NCBI RefSeq assembly: GCF_003286595.3
Contig: NZ_CP132985.1
Span: 1-64,000 of the forward strand
Reading direction: 5' to 3'
Length of the DNA: 64,000 bases
DNA from: Aerococcus mictus
Lineage (GTDB): Bacteria > Bacillota > Bacilli > Lactobacillales > Aerococcaceae
The notes below the pieces were generated by a model that was not told where the DNA came from, did no database searches, and worked only from the letters and a program-made list of their open reading frames with translations. The translations under genes and the position numbers were made by a program. Below, one piece after another: positions 18,149 to 25,934 of this stretch (positions are counted from its first letter, which is position 1; each line of letters opens with the position of its first letter).

Positions 18149-18577
18149 ATGGATAAAGCATTAAAAGAGAAGATTACTTCATTACCCGATTCCTATAAAC
18201 AAGTCTTCATGTTACTACCCAAGGGGATGGAGAAACCTATTACTAGTAATGAGATTCAAGCTATTTTAGGCTATGACGTGAGGCATATAAATCAAATTAT
18301 TAGCGATTGGAGAATTAAATATCGCGTGCCTATTGGTGGCTTAAGGTATCAAAATCAATGTGGTTTTTACTTAGCGACTAATGAAGAAGAAAAAGAGATA
18401 GGCGCTAGGTCAATCGATGCCCAAATAAAAAGCATGAGCAAGACCGCAAGCGCTATAAAACAAGGAGATATAGGGCTAATACAAGAATATAGCGACTTGT
18501 TGAACGCCTATTGGAGGCCTCACAACATTCAGCTTACACTAGATTTCGATCAAAAAGAAAAGGAGAGAATTGATTAG
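18149..18577 (+). CDS. Hypothetical phage-type winged-helix protein
   Basis: 142-residue protein. The N-terminal half (KEKITSLPDSYKQVFMLLPKG...SNEIQAILGYDVRHINQIISDWRIKYRVPIGGLRY) looks like a winged helix with a final beta hairpin (QCGFYLATNEEE), as found in small phage regulators. The C-terminal half is helical. It starts at ATG 18149 after AGAAAGGGTTAAGGCT. The next gene begins 2 bases after its stop. Function unknown. Confidence 0.65.
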   Translation: MDKALKEKITSLPDSYKQVFMLLPKGMEKPITSNEIQAILGYDVRHINQIISDWRIKYRVPIGGLRYQNQCGFYLATNEEEKEIGARSIDAQIKSMSKTASAIKQGDIGLIQEYSDLLNAYWRPHNIQLTLDFDQKEKERID

Positions 18578-18579
18578 AA

Positions 18580-18831
18580 ATGAGCGAAGAGGTAAAACTA
18601 TCTAAGCAAGAGACAGAAACTATTGTTCATACGCTCGAAGAAATAGAGAACATAAAACAAGCCGTTAACAACCTCTTGCCTTTTGAAATACAGACCTATG
18701 AAGAGCTAAAACAAGCTTACAATAAAGTATTAAAAATGAGAGATCAATATGATTGTTTAAAACTAGGTTCAGATAATAAACTTGAAGTAATACATGGCTT
18801 ATTGGTGGATCGATTAAAGAACCTATCTTAA
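18580..18831 (+). CDS. Hypothetical island protein, 83 residues
   Basis: Not recognised. Charged and helical (KQETETIVHTLEEIENIKQAVNNLL), with coiled-coil character and no membrane segment. Tightly coupled behind the winged-helix gene, followed by a hairpin. Its counterpart in phages might be a small regulatory or scaffold-like protein, but nothing in the sequence proves this. Confidence 0.55.
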   Translation: MSEEVKLSKQETETIVHTLEEIENIKQAVNNLLPFEIQTYEELKQAYNKVLKMRDQYDCLKLGSDNKLEVIHGLLVDRLKNLS

Positions 18832-18837
18832 AAATAA

Positions 18838-18870
18838 CCATCACGTTTTAATATAGCGTGATGGCTTTTA
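18838..18870 (+). terminator. Hairpin ending the island middle operon
   Basis: CCATCACG at 18838-18845 pairs perfectly with CGTGATGG at 18857-18864, followed by a short T-rich stretch. The T run is weak. The 230 bases from here to 19103 show no gene. Confidence 0.55.
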
Positions 18871-19103
18871 GTTTGTTTAGTTAGTGATTAAAAAAGAGAA
18901 CAAATCGGACACACTAAAAAGAAGAATGGCTATATTTTGGCCTTTGTTAGCCTTTAGAGCGTGATTAGCTTTTATAGTAATCGTCGATTTCGGCGCCCCT
19001 AAAAAGGCTAAACTTTGAGATAGTGACAAAAGTGACACCCTAAAAAGGGATTAACTATGTATTTGAACGCTTTAGAAAAGATAGCAGGTAAGGAGCGAGA
19101 ACT

Positions 19104-19532
19104 ATGCATGAAGCAAAGAAGATTTTAAAAGATATTAAACGTAAGCAAAACAATATAAAGCGCCTTACCCGTGATATTGAGCGTTTAAGAGAACAAGAGG
19201 CGACCGTTCGCACTTCAGAAATTAGCCCAACTAAAGTGGTTACAAGTAAATATAACCATCACGAACAAAAGCTAGTAAATATGATCACCCTTGTTGAGCA
19301 TAAGCAAAAGCAAATCATGAACTTAGTGATGGAGATTGATCGAGAATTAGACATAATCTATTCTTTGCAGGAGCCTTATGCGACTATGTTAGATTTACGT
19401 TACATACAAGGGCAACCAATGAAAGTTGTTGCTTATGAAGTTGGTTATGGTAAGACCCAAGCTAATGTATTAATGAACCAAGCCTTAGATAATTTTTTAA
19501 AACGATATAAAGAGCAAATAAAAAGCACCTAG
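19104..19532 (+). CDS. ArpU / DUF1492-like phage transcriptional regulator
   Basis: 142-residue protein with a long N-terminal coiled coil (KKILKDIKRKQNNIKRLTRDIERLREQ) and a C-terminal sigma-like helix-turn-helix (ATMLDLRYIQGQPMKVVAYEVGYGKTQANVLMNQAL). This is the pattern of the DUF1492 and ArpU proteins that close the early/middle region of many Firmicutes phages and control late transcription. Here no late genes follow; it is the last gene before attR. In an island it might respond to or interfere with helper-phage late expression, which is inference. Confidence 0.75.
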   Translation: MHEAKKILKDIKRKQNNIKRLTRDIERLREQEATVRTSEISPTKVVTSKYNHHEQKLVNMITLVEHKQKQIMNLVMEIDRELDIIYSLQEPYATMLDLRYIQGQPMKVVAYEVGYGKTQANVLMNQALDNFLKRYKEQIKST

Positions 19533-19556
19533 TGGATAACTAAGGTGCTTATTTCT
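19523..19556 (+). terminator. Terminator after the ArpU-like gene
   Basis: AAGCACCT pairs with AGGTGCTT around an 11-base loop, then ATTTCTTT. The left arm overlaps the end of the gene. Confidence 0.7.
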
Positions 19557-19578
19557 TTCACAAAGCTTGAGAGCATAT
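19552..19578 (-). repeat. Island repeat, inverted diverged copy
   Basis: On the minus strand ATATGCTCTCAAGCTTTGTG then AAAGAAA, matching the 26-bp repeats at 15427 and 16873 with about two changes. A shorter related string lies at about 19672-19687 (CAAGCTTTTGAAAGA). Confidence 0.6.
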
Positions 19579-19592
19579 AGATGTATTTTTTA

Positions 19593-19623
19593 TTTGCGTG
19601 AAATTTACGTGATATTTGCGTGA
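19593..19623 (+). repeat. Candidate integrase arm-type sites, right end
   Basis: Three 9-mers TTTGCGTGA, TTTACGTGA and TTTGCGTGA at 19593, 19604 and 19615, period 11, the same motif and period as at the left end. Confidence 0.7.
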
Positions 19624-19708
19624 TTTCTTAGAAATAACTAAAAGTAAGTAAAAGCTAAAACGTTGTTATATCAAGCTTTTGAAAGAGCATAGAAGCGCAT
19701 AGAAGCGT

Positions 19709-19736
19709 TTTATGCAGGCGATGGGATTTGAACCCA
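19709..19736. other. attR of the island, within tRNA-Leu
   Basis: 28-bp copy identical to attL. It covers the 3' end of the tRNA gene, so integration leaves the tRNA intact. Confidence 0.9.
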
Positions 19737-19792
19737 CACTTCAAAGAAACTGCCGCCTGAAGACAGCGCGTCTGCCGTTCCGCCACGCCTGC
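19713..19792 (-). tRNA. tRNA-Leu(CAG)
   Basis: On the minus strand the acceptor GCAGGCG pairs with CGCCTGC. The anticodon arm is CTGTC / GGCAG with loop TTCAGGC, giving anticodon CAG. There is a short variable arm, and the T-arm GGGTTCAAATCCC is present. CCA is not encoded. It is the integration target of the island. Confidence 0.95.
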
Positions 19793-19843
19793 GCGATGTT
19801 ACTATTGTATGCCTAAACTTGGGTAAATGTAAAGGAAAAAATC

Positions 19844-19896
19844 AAGGGGACTGATAAAAGATAACATTTTACCAGCTTTTAAGCTTAAGTCCCCTT
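19844..19896. repeat. Inverted repeat downstream of ansA
   Basis: AAGGGGACT (19844-19852) pairs perfectly with AGTCCCCTT (19888-19896) over a 35-base loop. It could be a backup terminator for the minus-strand asparaginase operon. Confidence 0.4.
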
Positions 19897-19897
19897 C

Positions 19898-19940
19898 AAA
19901 AAAACGCTTGAGAATCTTTTTAAAGGCCTCCTCAAGCGTT
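19898..19940 (-). terminator. Terminator of the asparaginase operon
   Basis: On the minus strand AACGCTTGAG pairs perfectly with CTCAAGCGTT, followed by T7. Confidence 0.85.
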
Positions 19941-19951
19941 TGAAGTAACTA

Positions 19952-20941
19952 TTAGTACTTGTTCCAGTTGCCGGCAATATCGTCCTTTAAGGGACTATTG
20001 AGCATGGCAATGAGTTTTAGGCGGGCGTGTTGACCGTTGAGGTAGCCTTGGTCTAAGATGACGCCGACTTGTTCTAATTGAATGGCGGCGCCTTTGCTGG
20101 CATAGACCTTATGGACACCGCCGCGGTTGGCTTTAGCGACTAAGACGACCGGAATCCCTGCTTGGATAACTTGGGCGAGGATATCTTGGAGGGCTGGTGG
20201 CAAGGACCCTACCCCAAAGCCTTCTAAAACAAAGCCCTCGGCCCCCGCTTCAACCAAGGCAGTAACCATCTTAGGATTGAAGTCCAAGCTGGCCTTGACC
20301 AGGTAGACATTGGGGCTGAAGCTTTGCTCTAAGTGAACCGGGAATTTATTGACCGGGTGATAGTCGCGGAAATAGTGGACCCGGGCCCCATAGGTCACGC
20401 CTAGAGGTCCAGCATTAACTGATTCAAAGGCATGGAGACCGATACTATTGTTTTTCACGACATCATTCACGGTAAAGATACATTGGTTAAAGACCAGGAG
20501 GGTCCCCTTGCCGGCGCTATCATCACTGGCAGCGGTCAAGACGGCATCCCGGATATTGGAAAAGCCATCATAACCCAAGTCTTGGCTGGATAACTGGCTG
20601 CCGGTAAAGACGACGGGAACGGGGGTATCTAGGAGCAAGTCGACAAAATAAGAGGTCTCCTCCATGGTATCGGTCCCGTGGGTGAGAACAATCCCTTGGG
20701 CACCCTGGTCGATTTCCGCTTCAATGGCTTGGGCAATATCGGCCATATCGGCTAAGCTCATTTCGTTAGAAGGAATACTTTTGACTTCTTTAATCTTGAG
20801 GTCAACGGTTAAGTTTGACAGGTCCATATCCTTCAACAGTTCGGCCCCGGTTAAGGAGCCTGACTGTAATCCCCCAGCTTGGGTATGGACACTGGTGATG
20901 GTCCCGCCTAAATTAATTAACACAATACGTTTATTTGACAT
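19952..20941 (-). CDS. ansA: L-asparaginase
   Basis: Hydrolyses asparagine to aspartate and ammonia. The 329-residue product has the two signature threonine regions: NLGGTITS (Thr at about residue 14, nucleophile) and LTHGTDTMEET (Thr and Asp at about 90-91), with TGSQ (about 113-116) in the expected place. There is no signal peptide, so it is cytoplasmic and more like type I. ATG 20941 follows AAGGAGG. It is last in a minus-strand operon with a YfcC carrier (42 bases upstream) and an M20 amidohydrolase, suggesting the three process an imported asparagine-containing compound; that link is inference. Confidence 0.9.
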   Translation of the reverse strand: MSNKRIVLINLGGTITSVHTQAGGLQSGSLTGAELLKDMDLSNLTVDLKIKEVKSIPSNEMSLADMADIAQAIEAEIDQGAQGIVLTHGTDTMEETSYFVDLLLDTPVPVVFTGSQLSSQDLGYDGFSNIRDAVLTAASDDSAGKGTLLVFNQCIFTVNDVVKNNSIGLHAFESVNAGPLGVTYGARVHYFRDYHPVNKFPVHLEQSFSPNVYLVKASLDFNPKMVTALVEAGAEGFVLEGFGVGSLPPALQDILAQVIQAGIPVVLVAKANRGGVHKVYASKGAAIQLEQVGVILDQGYLNGQHARLKLIAMLNSPLKDDIAGNWNKY

Positions 20942-20983
20942 CTGTTGCCTCCTTTTTTACTTGATACTGGTCGTCACAATGGT

Positions 20984-22402
20984 CTAGAAAGGCCCGTAGC
21001 CAATCATTTGGGCAATGCTAATTAAGGCCATGCTGGCAAGGAAAAGAATCCCTAAGAGCGGCAGGAAGAACTTGGCCCAGTCGCCCCACTCAATCTTGGC
21101 ATTAGCAATAGTCGCCATAAAGTAACCCGAAGTCGGATAGAAAACATTGGTTAAGCCATCCCCTAAGGTGTAGGCTAAGACGGCCACTTGTTGGTTGAGT
21201 CCCACCATCCGCGCTAAGGGTGAGATGATCGGCATAGCAACAATAGCCTTACCCGACCCCGAGGTGACGAAGAAATTGAATAAAGTAATAAAGAGAAAAA
21301 TAGCTAAGGCAGACAGATAAACCGGAAGACCTTGGAGTAAATTACCAAATTGGTGGACTACGGTATCCAAGATTTTCGCCTCGTTCATCAAGACCGAGAC
21401 GCCATTGGCTACCGCAATTAAGATAGCACCCGATAGGACACTGGAACAGCCTTCCATAAAGGCTTGGATCAAGTCATTGGTTGGCATCCGGTCAATCAGG
21501 GCGCTGATAACGGCAATCATGACAAAGAGTCCAGCCATCTCAATCATGCCCCAACCCTTCACCAGGACATTGTAAATCATATAGGCAAAGAGCAGGATCA
21601 AAACGATACCGATAAGTTTTTGTCGGCCAGTGAGGCGGACGGCTTGGCTGTTTTGACCAATCTTTTGCTCCTCAGACTCCAAGAGGCCCTCTTGGTAGGC
21701 TTCTTTGAGGACGATTTCAGGGTCGCGTTGGATTTTCTTGGCATATCTCATGAGATAGAGACTAGAAATCATATAGAAAACAATAAAGACCAAGACCCGG
21801 TAACCCATCCCAGAGAACATGGGAAGACCGGCAATCTGATGAGAAATCCCTACGGTAAAGGGATTGGTAAAACCGGAGGAGAAGCCCACGCAGGTAGTGG
21901 AAATGAGGACTACGCCCGCTGCCGTTAATTTATCAAAGCCTAGGCTTAAAATCAGGGGCATAATAATGGGTAGGTAAACTAAACTTAACTCCGCTGTCCC
22001 TATAAAAGCCGCAATCAAGGCAAAGAAAAACATCAAAATCGGAATCACTAGGACCCCGTTATCGGAGAAGCGGGCTGAGAGATTAGTGACAATACCATCA
22101 ATGAGCCCGGTTTTCTTTAAGACTTCCACGGTACCAGCAATAATTAAGGTAAAGGCAATCACGCTGGCACTCTTGGTGAAGCCCTTAGGAATGGCATTCC
22201 AAAAGTCAGTAAAGCTGGTGGGATTGCTAGGAACATAGTTAAATTGCTCGGGATTAGCCACTTCTTGCCCGGATGGTAGGGTCATGGTAGCAAACTCTCC
22301 GGCGGGAATGATATAGGTCAGTCCGGCAATAACAACTAATAAGATAAATAAGACCACTAGGGAATTGGGCATTTTAAAGCGGCGTAAACGTGATTTAGTC
22401 AT
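20984..22402 (-). CDS. YfcC / DcuC-family carrier
   Basis: Polytopic carrier of 472 residues with about 12 hydrophobic segments and the family landmarks: an early PAGEF motif (ITYIIPAGEFATM-like), long aromatic loops near residue 60, GTAELS and TNPFTVGI in the middle, and the terminal FYPTSGYFMATI. YfcC and AbgT-type carriers move peptides, amino acids or dicarboxylates; the substrate is unknown. The frame is open to 22429, but AAGGAGGAATTCC precedes ATG 22402. That ATG overlaps the stop of the upstream amidohydrolase by 8 bases, so the pair is coupled, as aminobenzoyl-glutamate hydrolases are with their carriers. Confidence 0.85.
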   Translation of the reverse strand: MTKSRLRRFKMPNSLVVLFILLVVIAGLTYIIPAGEFATMTLPSGQEVANPEQFNYVPSNPTSFTDFWNAIPKGFTKSASVIAFTLIIAGTVEVLKKTGLIDGIVTNLSARFSDNGVLVIPILMFFFALIAAFIGTAELSLVYLPIIMPLILSLGFDKLTAAGVVLISTTCVGFSSGFTNPFTVGISHQIAGLPMFSGMGYRVLVFIVFYMISSLYLMRYAKKIQRDPEIVLKEAYQEGLLESEEQKIGQNSQAVRLTGRQKLIGIVLILLFAYMIYNVLVKGWGMIEMAGLFVMIAVISALIDRMPTNDLIQAFMEGCSSVLSGAILIAVANGVSVLMNEAKILDTVVHQFGNLLQGLPVYLSALAIFLFITLFNFFVTSGSGKAIVAMPIISPLARMVGLNQQVAVLAYTLGDGLTNVFYPTSGYFMATIANAKIEWGDWAKFFLPLLGILFLASMALISIAQMIGYGPF

Positions 22403-23696
22403 GGAATTCCTCCTTCTCTTGCTGTCCAAAATGCATTAATAAGTGGGTATAGGTCTCCACCATGGTTACTAAGACGGATTCTTCAAAGTCAAATTGAGAA
22501 TTGTGGTGGCCGTTTTCCTTGGCTAACTCGCTACCAAAGAGGAAAAAGCAAGCCTTGCCTCCCAGTTCAGCCACCCGGTTCATAAAGAAGACCACATCTT
22601 CTGAGGCCCCAAAATGAAAGCCAATAGCATTAGAAATATTTGCTTGGTCTAGGAGCTGATGGAGTTCTTGGTAGAAGGCCTCATCCCGGTGGTTTAAAGC
22701 AGGTGCTTCTCCGACTTGTTGGAGTTGGTACTTGCATTGGTATTGCATGGCTGCCCCTGCAACGACCTCTTTTACCCGCTTGTTTAAATGGTCATTGATG
22801 GCTGATGAGGAGCCTCGGGTTTCCATTTCTAAGCGGCAGGAATTGGCAATAATATTTCGCCCTGCCCCACCTTGGATCTTGCCGACATTGACTCTGGCGG
22901 CCCCGGTAGAATATTGGGGCAGGGTTTCCAGGTTTAATAAGGCGGAAGCAGCAGCCAAAATGGCATTATGGCCCTTTTCTGGGCTGGCACCCGCATGGGC
23001 AGATAAACCAGAAAACTGGATGTCTGTTTTCGTAGTAGCGAGAAAACCATCCGTACCAATAGTCACGCTATCAGCAGGAGCTCCCATGCCGATATGCCCG
23101 GAAAGGAAGTAATCATAACCATCTACCAGGCCGGTATTGACCATAGACTTGCCGCCCTTAACCCCTTCTTCAGCCGGTTGGAAGATCAACAAGTACTTTC
23201 CGGTCAACTGGTCTTGGTGGTCCTTTAACCATTGGGCCAGGTAAAGTCCGACGGTAATATGACCATCATGGCCGCAAGCATGCATATACCCCTTGTGTTT
23301 AGAGGCAAAACCATAGCGGTTGGGCAGGTGTTTCTTACTCTTACTCTCCTTAATGGCTAAACCGTCAATATCAAAGCGCATGGCAATACTTGGGCCGGGA
23401 CGTCCTGTATCCAATTCACAGACGGCCCCGGTATAACCTGCTAGGATCTCTTGAATGTCAAAATCAACGTCTTCCTTAATCGTAGCAGCGTAGGCCTGAG
23501 CCAGGTCTTTTTTGGGTTGCCCCATCATACAGTCTGGATTGTGGATGGACTTACCGTACTTGACCTCATAGCCAAGCGCCTTCAAGCGGCTGATAATACT
23601 GATGGTGGTTTGGTATTCCATCCAAGCCGGCTCAGGGAAACGGTGGTAATACCGGCGCATGGCCGATAGCTCTTGGGCCAATGTCATTTCTGACAT
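22395..23696 (-). CDS. M20-family amidohydrolase, AbgA-like
   Basis: Zinc-dependent amidohydrolase of 433 residues. It has the M20 metal motifs: MHACGHDGHI (His/Asp ligands), QPAEEGVKGG (catalytic Glu pair), and a final SEDVVFFMNRV with a C-terminal GHHNSQFDFEE. The insertion after residue 50 and the N-terminal RRYYHRFPEPAWMEY match the AbgA group, which cleaves p-aminobenzoyl-glutamate and similar amides. First gene of the operon with a YfcC carrier and asparaginase. ATG 23696 follows a GAGGGAGGAATC ribosome site. Confidence 0.85.
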   Translation of the reverse strand: MSEMTLAQELSAMRRYYHRFPEPAWMEYQTTISIISRLKALGYEVKYGKSIHNPDCMMGQPKKDLAQAYAATIKEDVDFDIQEILAGYTGAVCELDTGRPGPSIAMRFDIDGLAIKESKSKKHLPNRYGFASKHKGYMHACGHDGHITVGLYLAQWLKDHQDQLTGKYLLIFQPAEEGVKGGKSMVNTGLVDGYDYFLSGHIGMGAPADSVTIGTDGFLATTKTDIQFSGLSAHAGASPEKGHNAILAAASALLNLETLPQYSTGAARVNVGKIQGGAGRNIIANSCRLEMETRGSSSAINDHLNKRVKEVVAGAAMQYQCKYQLQQVGEAPALNHRDEAFYQELHQLLDQANISNAIGFHFGASEDVVFFMNRVAELGGKACFFLFGSELAKENGHHNSQFDFEESVLVTMVETYTHLLMHFGQQEKEEFHD

Positions 23697-23733
23697 AGTG
23701 ATTCCTCCCTCATCTTTCTTTTTTTATCCATTT

Positions 23734-23742
23734 ATTATAGCA
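23734..23742 (-). promoter_or_regulatory. Promoter of the amidohydrolase operon
   Basis: On the minus strand an extended -10, TGCTATAAT, about 40 bases before the start codon. No good -35 box is seen. Confidence 0.5.
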
Positions 23743-23856
23743 TAGCCCCTTCACTAATTTCCTCTAATAGTAGAAAGCTTATGACTAGTCAGATGCTTTT
23801 AGAACCTGACCTTCCTTCCAGCAGATTTTGGAAATAACTGCTAGAATAGACCTAGA

Positions 23857-24276
23857 GAGTGTGACAAGCGCGCTAAAGAGCAAGACCGCTGGAAGGAAAT
23901 AACGGCAAAATTCTTAAAAAGGATGAGAGGACGCCGTCAAAGACTTGAATCGCTGGAAGAAAATACCATAAGCACAGCTATAAGGATGTGAGGAAGGATC
24001 AGGGAGGGAGATTCCTTGGAAGAAAAGATGATAAGATCAGAAATAAGGATGTGAGAACGCCATAAAAGCCTTGAATCACTGGAGGAAAATACCATAAGCG
24101 CAGCAAGGCTGTGCGTTGGTATTTTCTGAAGTGACTTCAAGGCTGGTGTTCGAACTCAACTTGCTTGATCGTTCAACTTTTCTGAAAGGACATCCCCTAC
24201 CCCTTCCGAACTCAACTAAACTGTGCGTTGGAATTTTTCTGAAGTGACTTCAAGACTGGCGTACGAACTCAACTAG
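23857..24276 (+). repeat. Dispersed intergenic repeat, compound copy 2
   Basis: Starts GAGTGTGACAAGCGC and carries several partial tandem units: AAGGATGTGAG.. three times, CTGGA(A/G)GAAAATACCATAAGC twice, the GCGCAGcaaggCTGTGC hairpin, TGACTTCAAG twice and GAACTCAACT three times. It is a mosaic of the same blocks seen at 13.9 and 62.2 kb. The 830-base gap between the amidohydrolase and rpsF is filled mainly by this array; no gene is supported. Open frames in it are by-products of the repeat. Confidence 0.75.
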
Positions 24277-24420
24277 AGATTATTGATGCCATTTCCTGAA
24301 GCGGACGCTTGCTCTGCGCTTGGAACGCATTTTGGTATTTTGAAAAGAGGATAGGACTTTTATCCTCGCCTCCCATTCAAGTACTTTGGCAAAAATTTAC
24401 TGAATTACAGATTTTATCCT

Positions 24421-24449
24421 TGTTATTCCTAGTGTTTTTTGCTATGATT
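24421..24449 (+). promoter_or_regulatory. Promoter of rpsF-ssb-rpsR
   Basis: TTGTTA at 24421-24426, 17-base spacer, TATGAT at 24444-24449. Confidence 0.7.
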
Positions 24450-24480
24450 AAAAACTGTGAGTATGAAAATTACTCTCCTT

Positions 24481-24501
24481 GTTCTTAATTGAATTAAGAA
24501 C
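24481..24501. promoter_or_regulatory. Perfect palindrome in the rpsF leader
   Basis: GTTCTTAATT-G-AATTAAGAAC, a 10-bp perfect inverted repeat around one base, 28 bases before the rpsF start. It could be an operator or, as RNA, part of a ribosomal-protein leader. The CCG-containing S6:S18 motif known from other leaders is not evident. Confidence 0.5.
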
Positions 24502-24529
24502 CTTATAGACCAAAAGGAGGTGCGAACTG

Positions 24530-24832
24530 ATGAGTGAAAATGTAACAAAATATGAAGTGTTATACATTATCCGTCCAAACATTGACAGCGAAGCTAAAGA
24601 GGCTTTAGTGAAACGTTTTGACGATATCCTAACTTCAAACGGCACAACAATCACTAAATCAGAAGATTGGCAAAAATTGCGTTTCGCATATGAAATCAAT
24701 GATTTCCGTGAAGGTGTTTACCACTTGATCGAATGCGAAGCTGAAGACGCAGCCGGAATTGATGAATTCAACCGTCTTGCCAAGATTAATGACGACATTT
24801 TACGTCATATGATTACAAAAGTTGAAGCTTAG
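24530..24832 (+). CDS. rpsF: 30S ribosomal protein S6
   Basis: 100-residue S6 of the small subunit platform, which binds S18. Family features are [14 protein letters not shown] at the start, [19 protein letters not shown] in the middle, and a final [14 protein letters not shown]. It begins the conserved rpsF-ssb-rpsR operon. AAAGGAGGTGCGAACTG lies before ATG 24530. Confidence 0.97.
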   Translation: MSENVTKYEVLYIIRPNIDSEAKEALVKRFDDILTSNGTTITKSEDWQKLRFAYEINDFREGVYHLIECEAEDAAGIDEFNRLAKINDDILRHMITKVEA

Positions 24833-24867
24833 TGATAAGAAGTAAGTCTTAAGAGAGGGGTCATTGT

Positions 24868-25440
24868 ATGATTAATAATGTCGTCTTAGTCGGCCGATTA
24901 ACTCGGGAAGTTGATCTACGTTATACCCAAAGTGGAACTGCAGTAGCCAACTTTACTGTAGCTTGTGACCGTAACTACCGCAATGCCCAAGGTGAAACCC
25001 AAACAGATTTCATCAATTGTGTGATGTGGCGTAAAGCTGCTGAAAACTTTGCTAAATTTACACGGAAAGGTTCTTTGGTAGGGATTGAAGGCAATATTCA
25101 AACCCGTAACTACGAAAACCAACAAGGCCAACGTGTTTATGTGACTGAAGTCTTAGCAAATAACTTTAGCTTACTGGAACCTAAGAGTGTCACTGAACAA
25201 CGCCCACAAGCCAGTGACAATGGCAATAACTTTGCCAACCCAGGCAATAATTTTGCTAATGACTCTTTTGGCTCTAATCAAAGCTTTGGCGGCTATAATA
25301 ATCAACAAGATTCCCCTTCAATGAATGATAACAGCTTTGGTGGATCCAATGACCCATTTGCTGGTGGAAACAATAATCCTTTCCCATCAAATGATAATGA
25401 CGGATCGATCAATATCGCTGATGATGATCTTCCATTCTAG
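24868..25440 (+). CDS. ssb: Single-stranded DNA-binding protein
   Basis: 190-residue SSB. It has an N-terminal OB fold ([29 protein letters not shown], to about residue 108), then a long low-complexity tail rich in N, G, F and S, and the acidic partner-binding tip DDDLPF at the end. It protects single-stranded DNA and docks repair proteins. It sits between rpsF and rpsR, the usual place of the essential SSB in Firmicutes, where it is co-transcribed with them. Confidence 0.97.
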   Translation: MINNVVLVGRLTREVDLRYTQSGTAVANFTVACDRNYRNAQGETQTDFINCVMWRKAAENFAKFTRKGSLVGIEGNIQTRNYENQQGQRVYVTEVLANNFSLLEPKSVTEQRPQASDNGNNFANPGNNFANDSFGSNQSFGGYNNQQDSPSMNDNSFGGSNDPFAGGNNNPFPSNDNDGSINIADDDLPF

Positions 25441-25467
25441 TGGAATGGACAAAGGAGGATAATGAAC

Positions 25468-25707
25468 ATGGCACAAAATCGTCGCCGTGGTGGACGCAGA
25501 CGTAGAAAAGTATGTTTCTTCTGCGCTAACCATATGGACTTTATTGATTATAAAGATACCGATTTGCTAAGTCGTTACGTTTCTGACAAGGGTAAGATCT
25601 TACCACGTCGCGTAACTGGTACCTGTGCTAAACACCAACGTACCTTAACTTCAGCAATCAAACGTGCACGGATTATGGCCCTATTGCCATTTACCGTTGC
25701 TGAATAA
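25468..25707 (+). CDS. rpsR: 30S ribosomal protein S18
   Basis: 79-residue S18 with a basic start ([19 protein letters not shown]), a CxxC-like pair and the conserved core [20 protein letters not shown] and [16 protein letters not shown]. The frame also has ATG 25462, but AAAGGAGG is 9 bases before 25468 and only 3 before the other, so the later one is used. It ends the rpsF operon, followed by a terminator. Confidence 0.96.
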   Translation: MAQNRRRGGRRRRKVCFFCANHMDFIDYKDTDLLSRYVSDKGKILPRRVTGTCAKHQRTLTSAIKRARIMALLPFTVAE

Positions 25708-25722
25708 TAAAATTATAAAGGA

Positions 25723-25753
25723 GGCTGTGATAACTACTATCGCAGTCTTTTTT
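25723..25753 (+). terminator. Terminator after rpsR
   Basis: 10-bp stem GGCTGTGATA / TATCGCAGTC (two G-T pairs) with a 5-base loop, then T6. Confidence 0.88.
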
Positions 25754-25862
25754 ATTTGGCTCTTTTCTGCTGAGCGGACGAAAGTTGCCAAGCATGATTC
25801 TAATGAGAAAAACTTATCCACTTGTGGAAAAAGAAAATCTAAAGATAATTTGTCTATTATAA

Positions 25863-25891
25863 TTGACAAAATAAAAAAATTCGATTATACT
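25863..25891 (+). promoter_or_regulatory. Promoter of the XRE/membrane-protein pair
   Basis: Perfect TTGACA at 25863-25868, 17-base spacer, TATACT at 25886-25891. A near-perfect DnaA box (TTATCCACT, 25814-25822) lies about 45 bases upstream. Confidence 0.75.
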
Positions 25892-25934
25892 GTCGTATAT
25901 AACTGACATCGTTGTGAAATGGGTGAGGTGAACG

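Larger units (their letters stand above)
14142..19736. mobile_element. PICI-like integrated island in tRNA-Leu
   Basis: A 5.6-kb element bounded by identical 28-bp repeats that match the 3' end of the tRNA-Leu gene. Gene order is integrase and repressor on the minus strand, then XRE, small genes, replisome organizer, wHTH protein and ArpU-like regulator on the plus strand. There are no structural, packaging or lysis genes and no conjugation genes. Host genes alongside are visibly richer in G and C at third positions than the island. The layout matches phage-inducible chromosomal islands of Gram-positive cocci; a remnant of a larger prophage is the main alternative. Confidence 0.8.

Noticed and set aside
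14142..19736. Complete prophage or conjugative element
   Set aside because: No terminase, portal, capsid, tail, lysis, relaxase or coupling-protein genes are present between the att sites.
21464..21928. 154-codon frame on the plus strand opposite the YfcC carrier
   Set aside because: Low-complexity histidine/asparagine-rich translation typical of an antisense frame to a membrane protein gene.
23937..24140. Minus-strand frame starting MKSLQKIPTH, also seen at 62129-62353
   Set aside because: The shared start comes from the dispersed DNA repeat; the frames diverge and have no ribosome sites.
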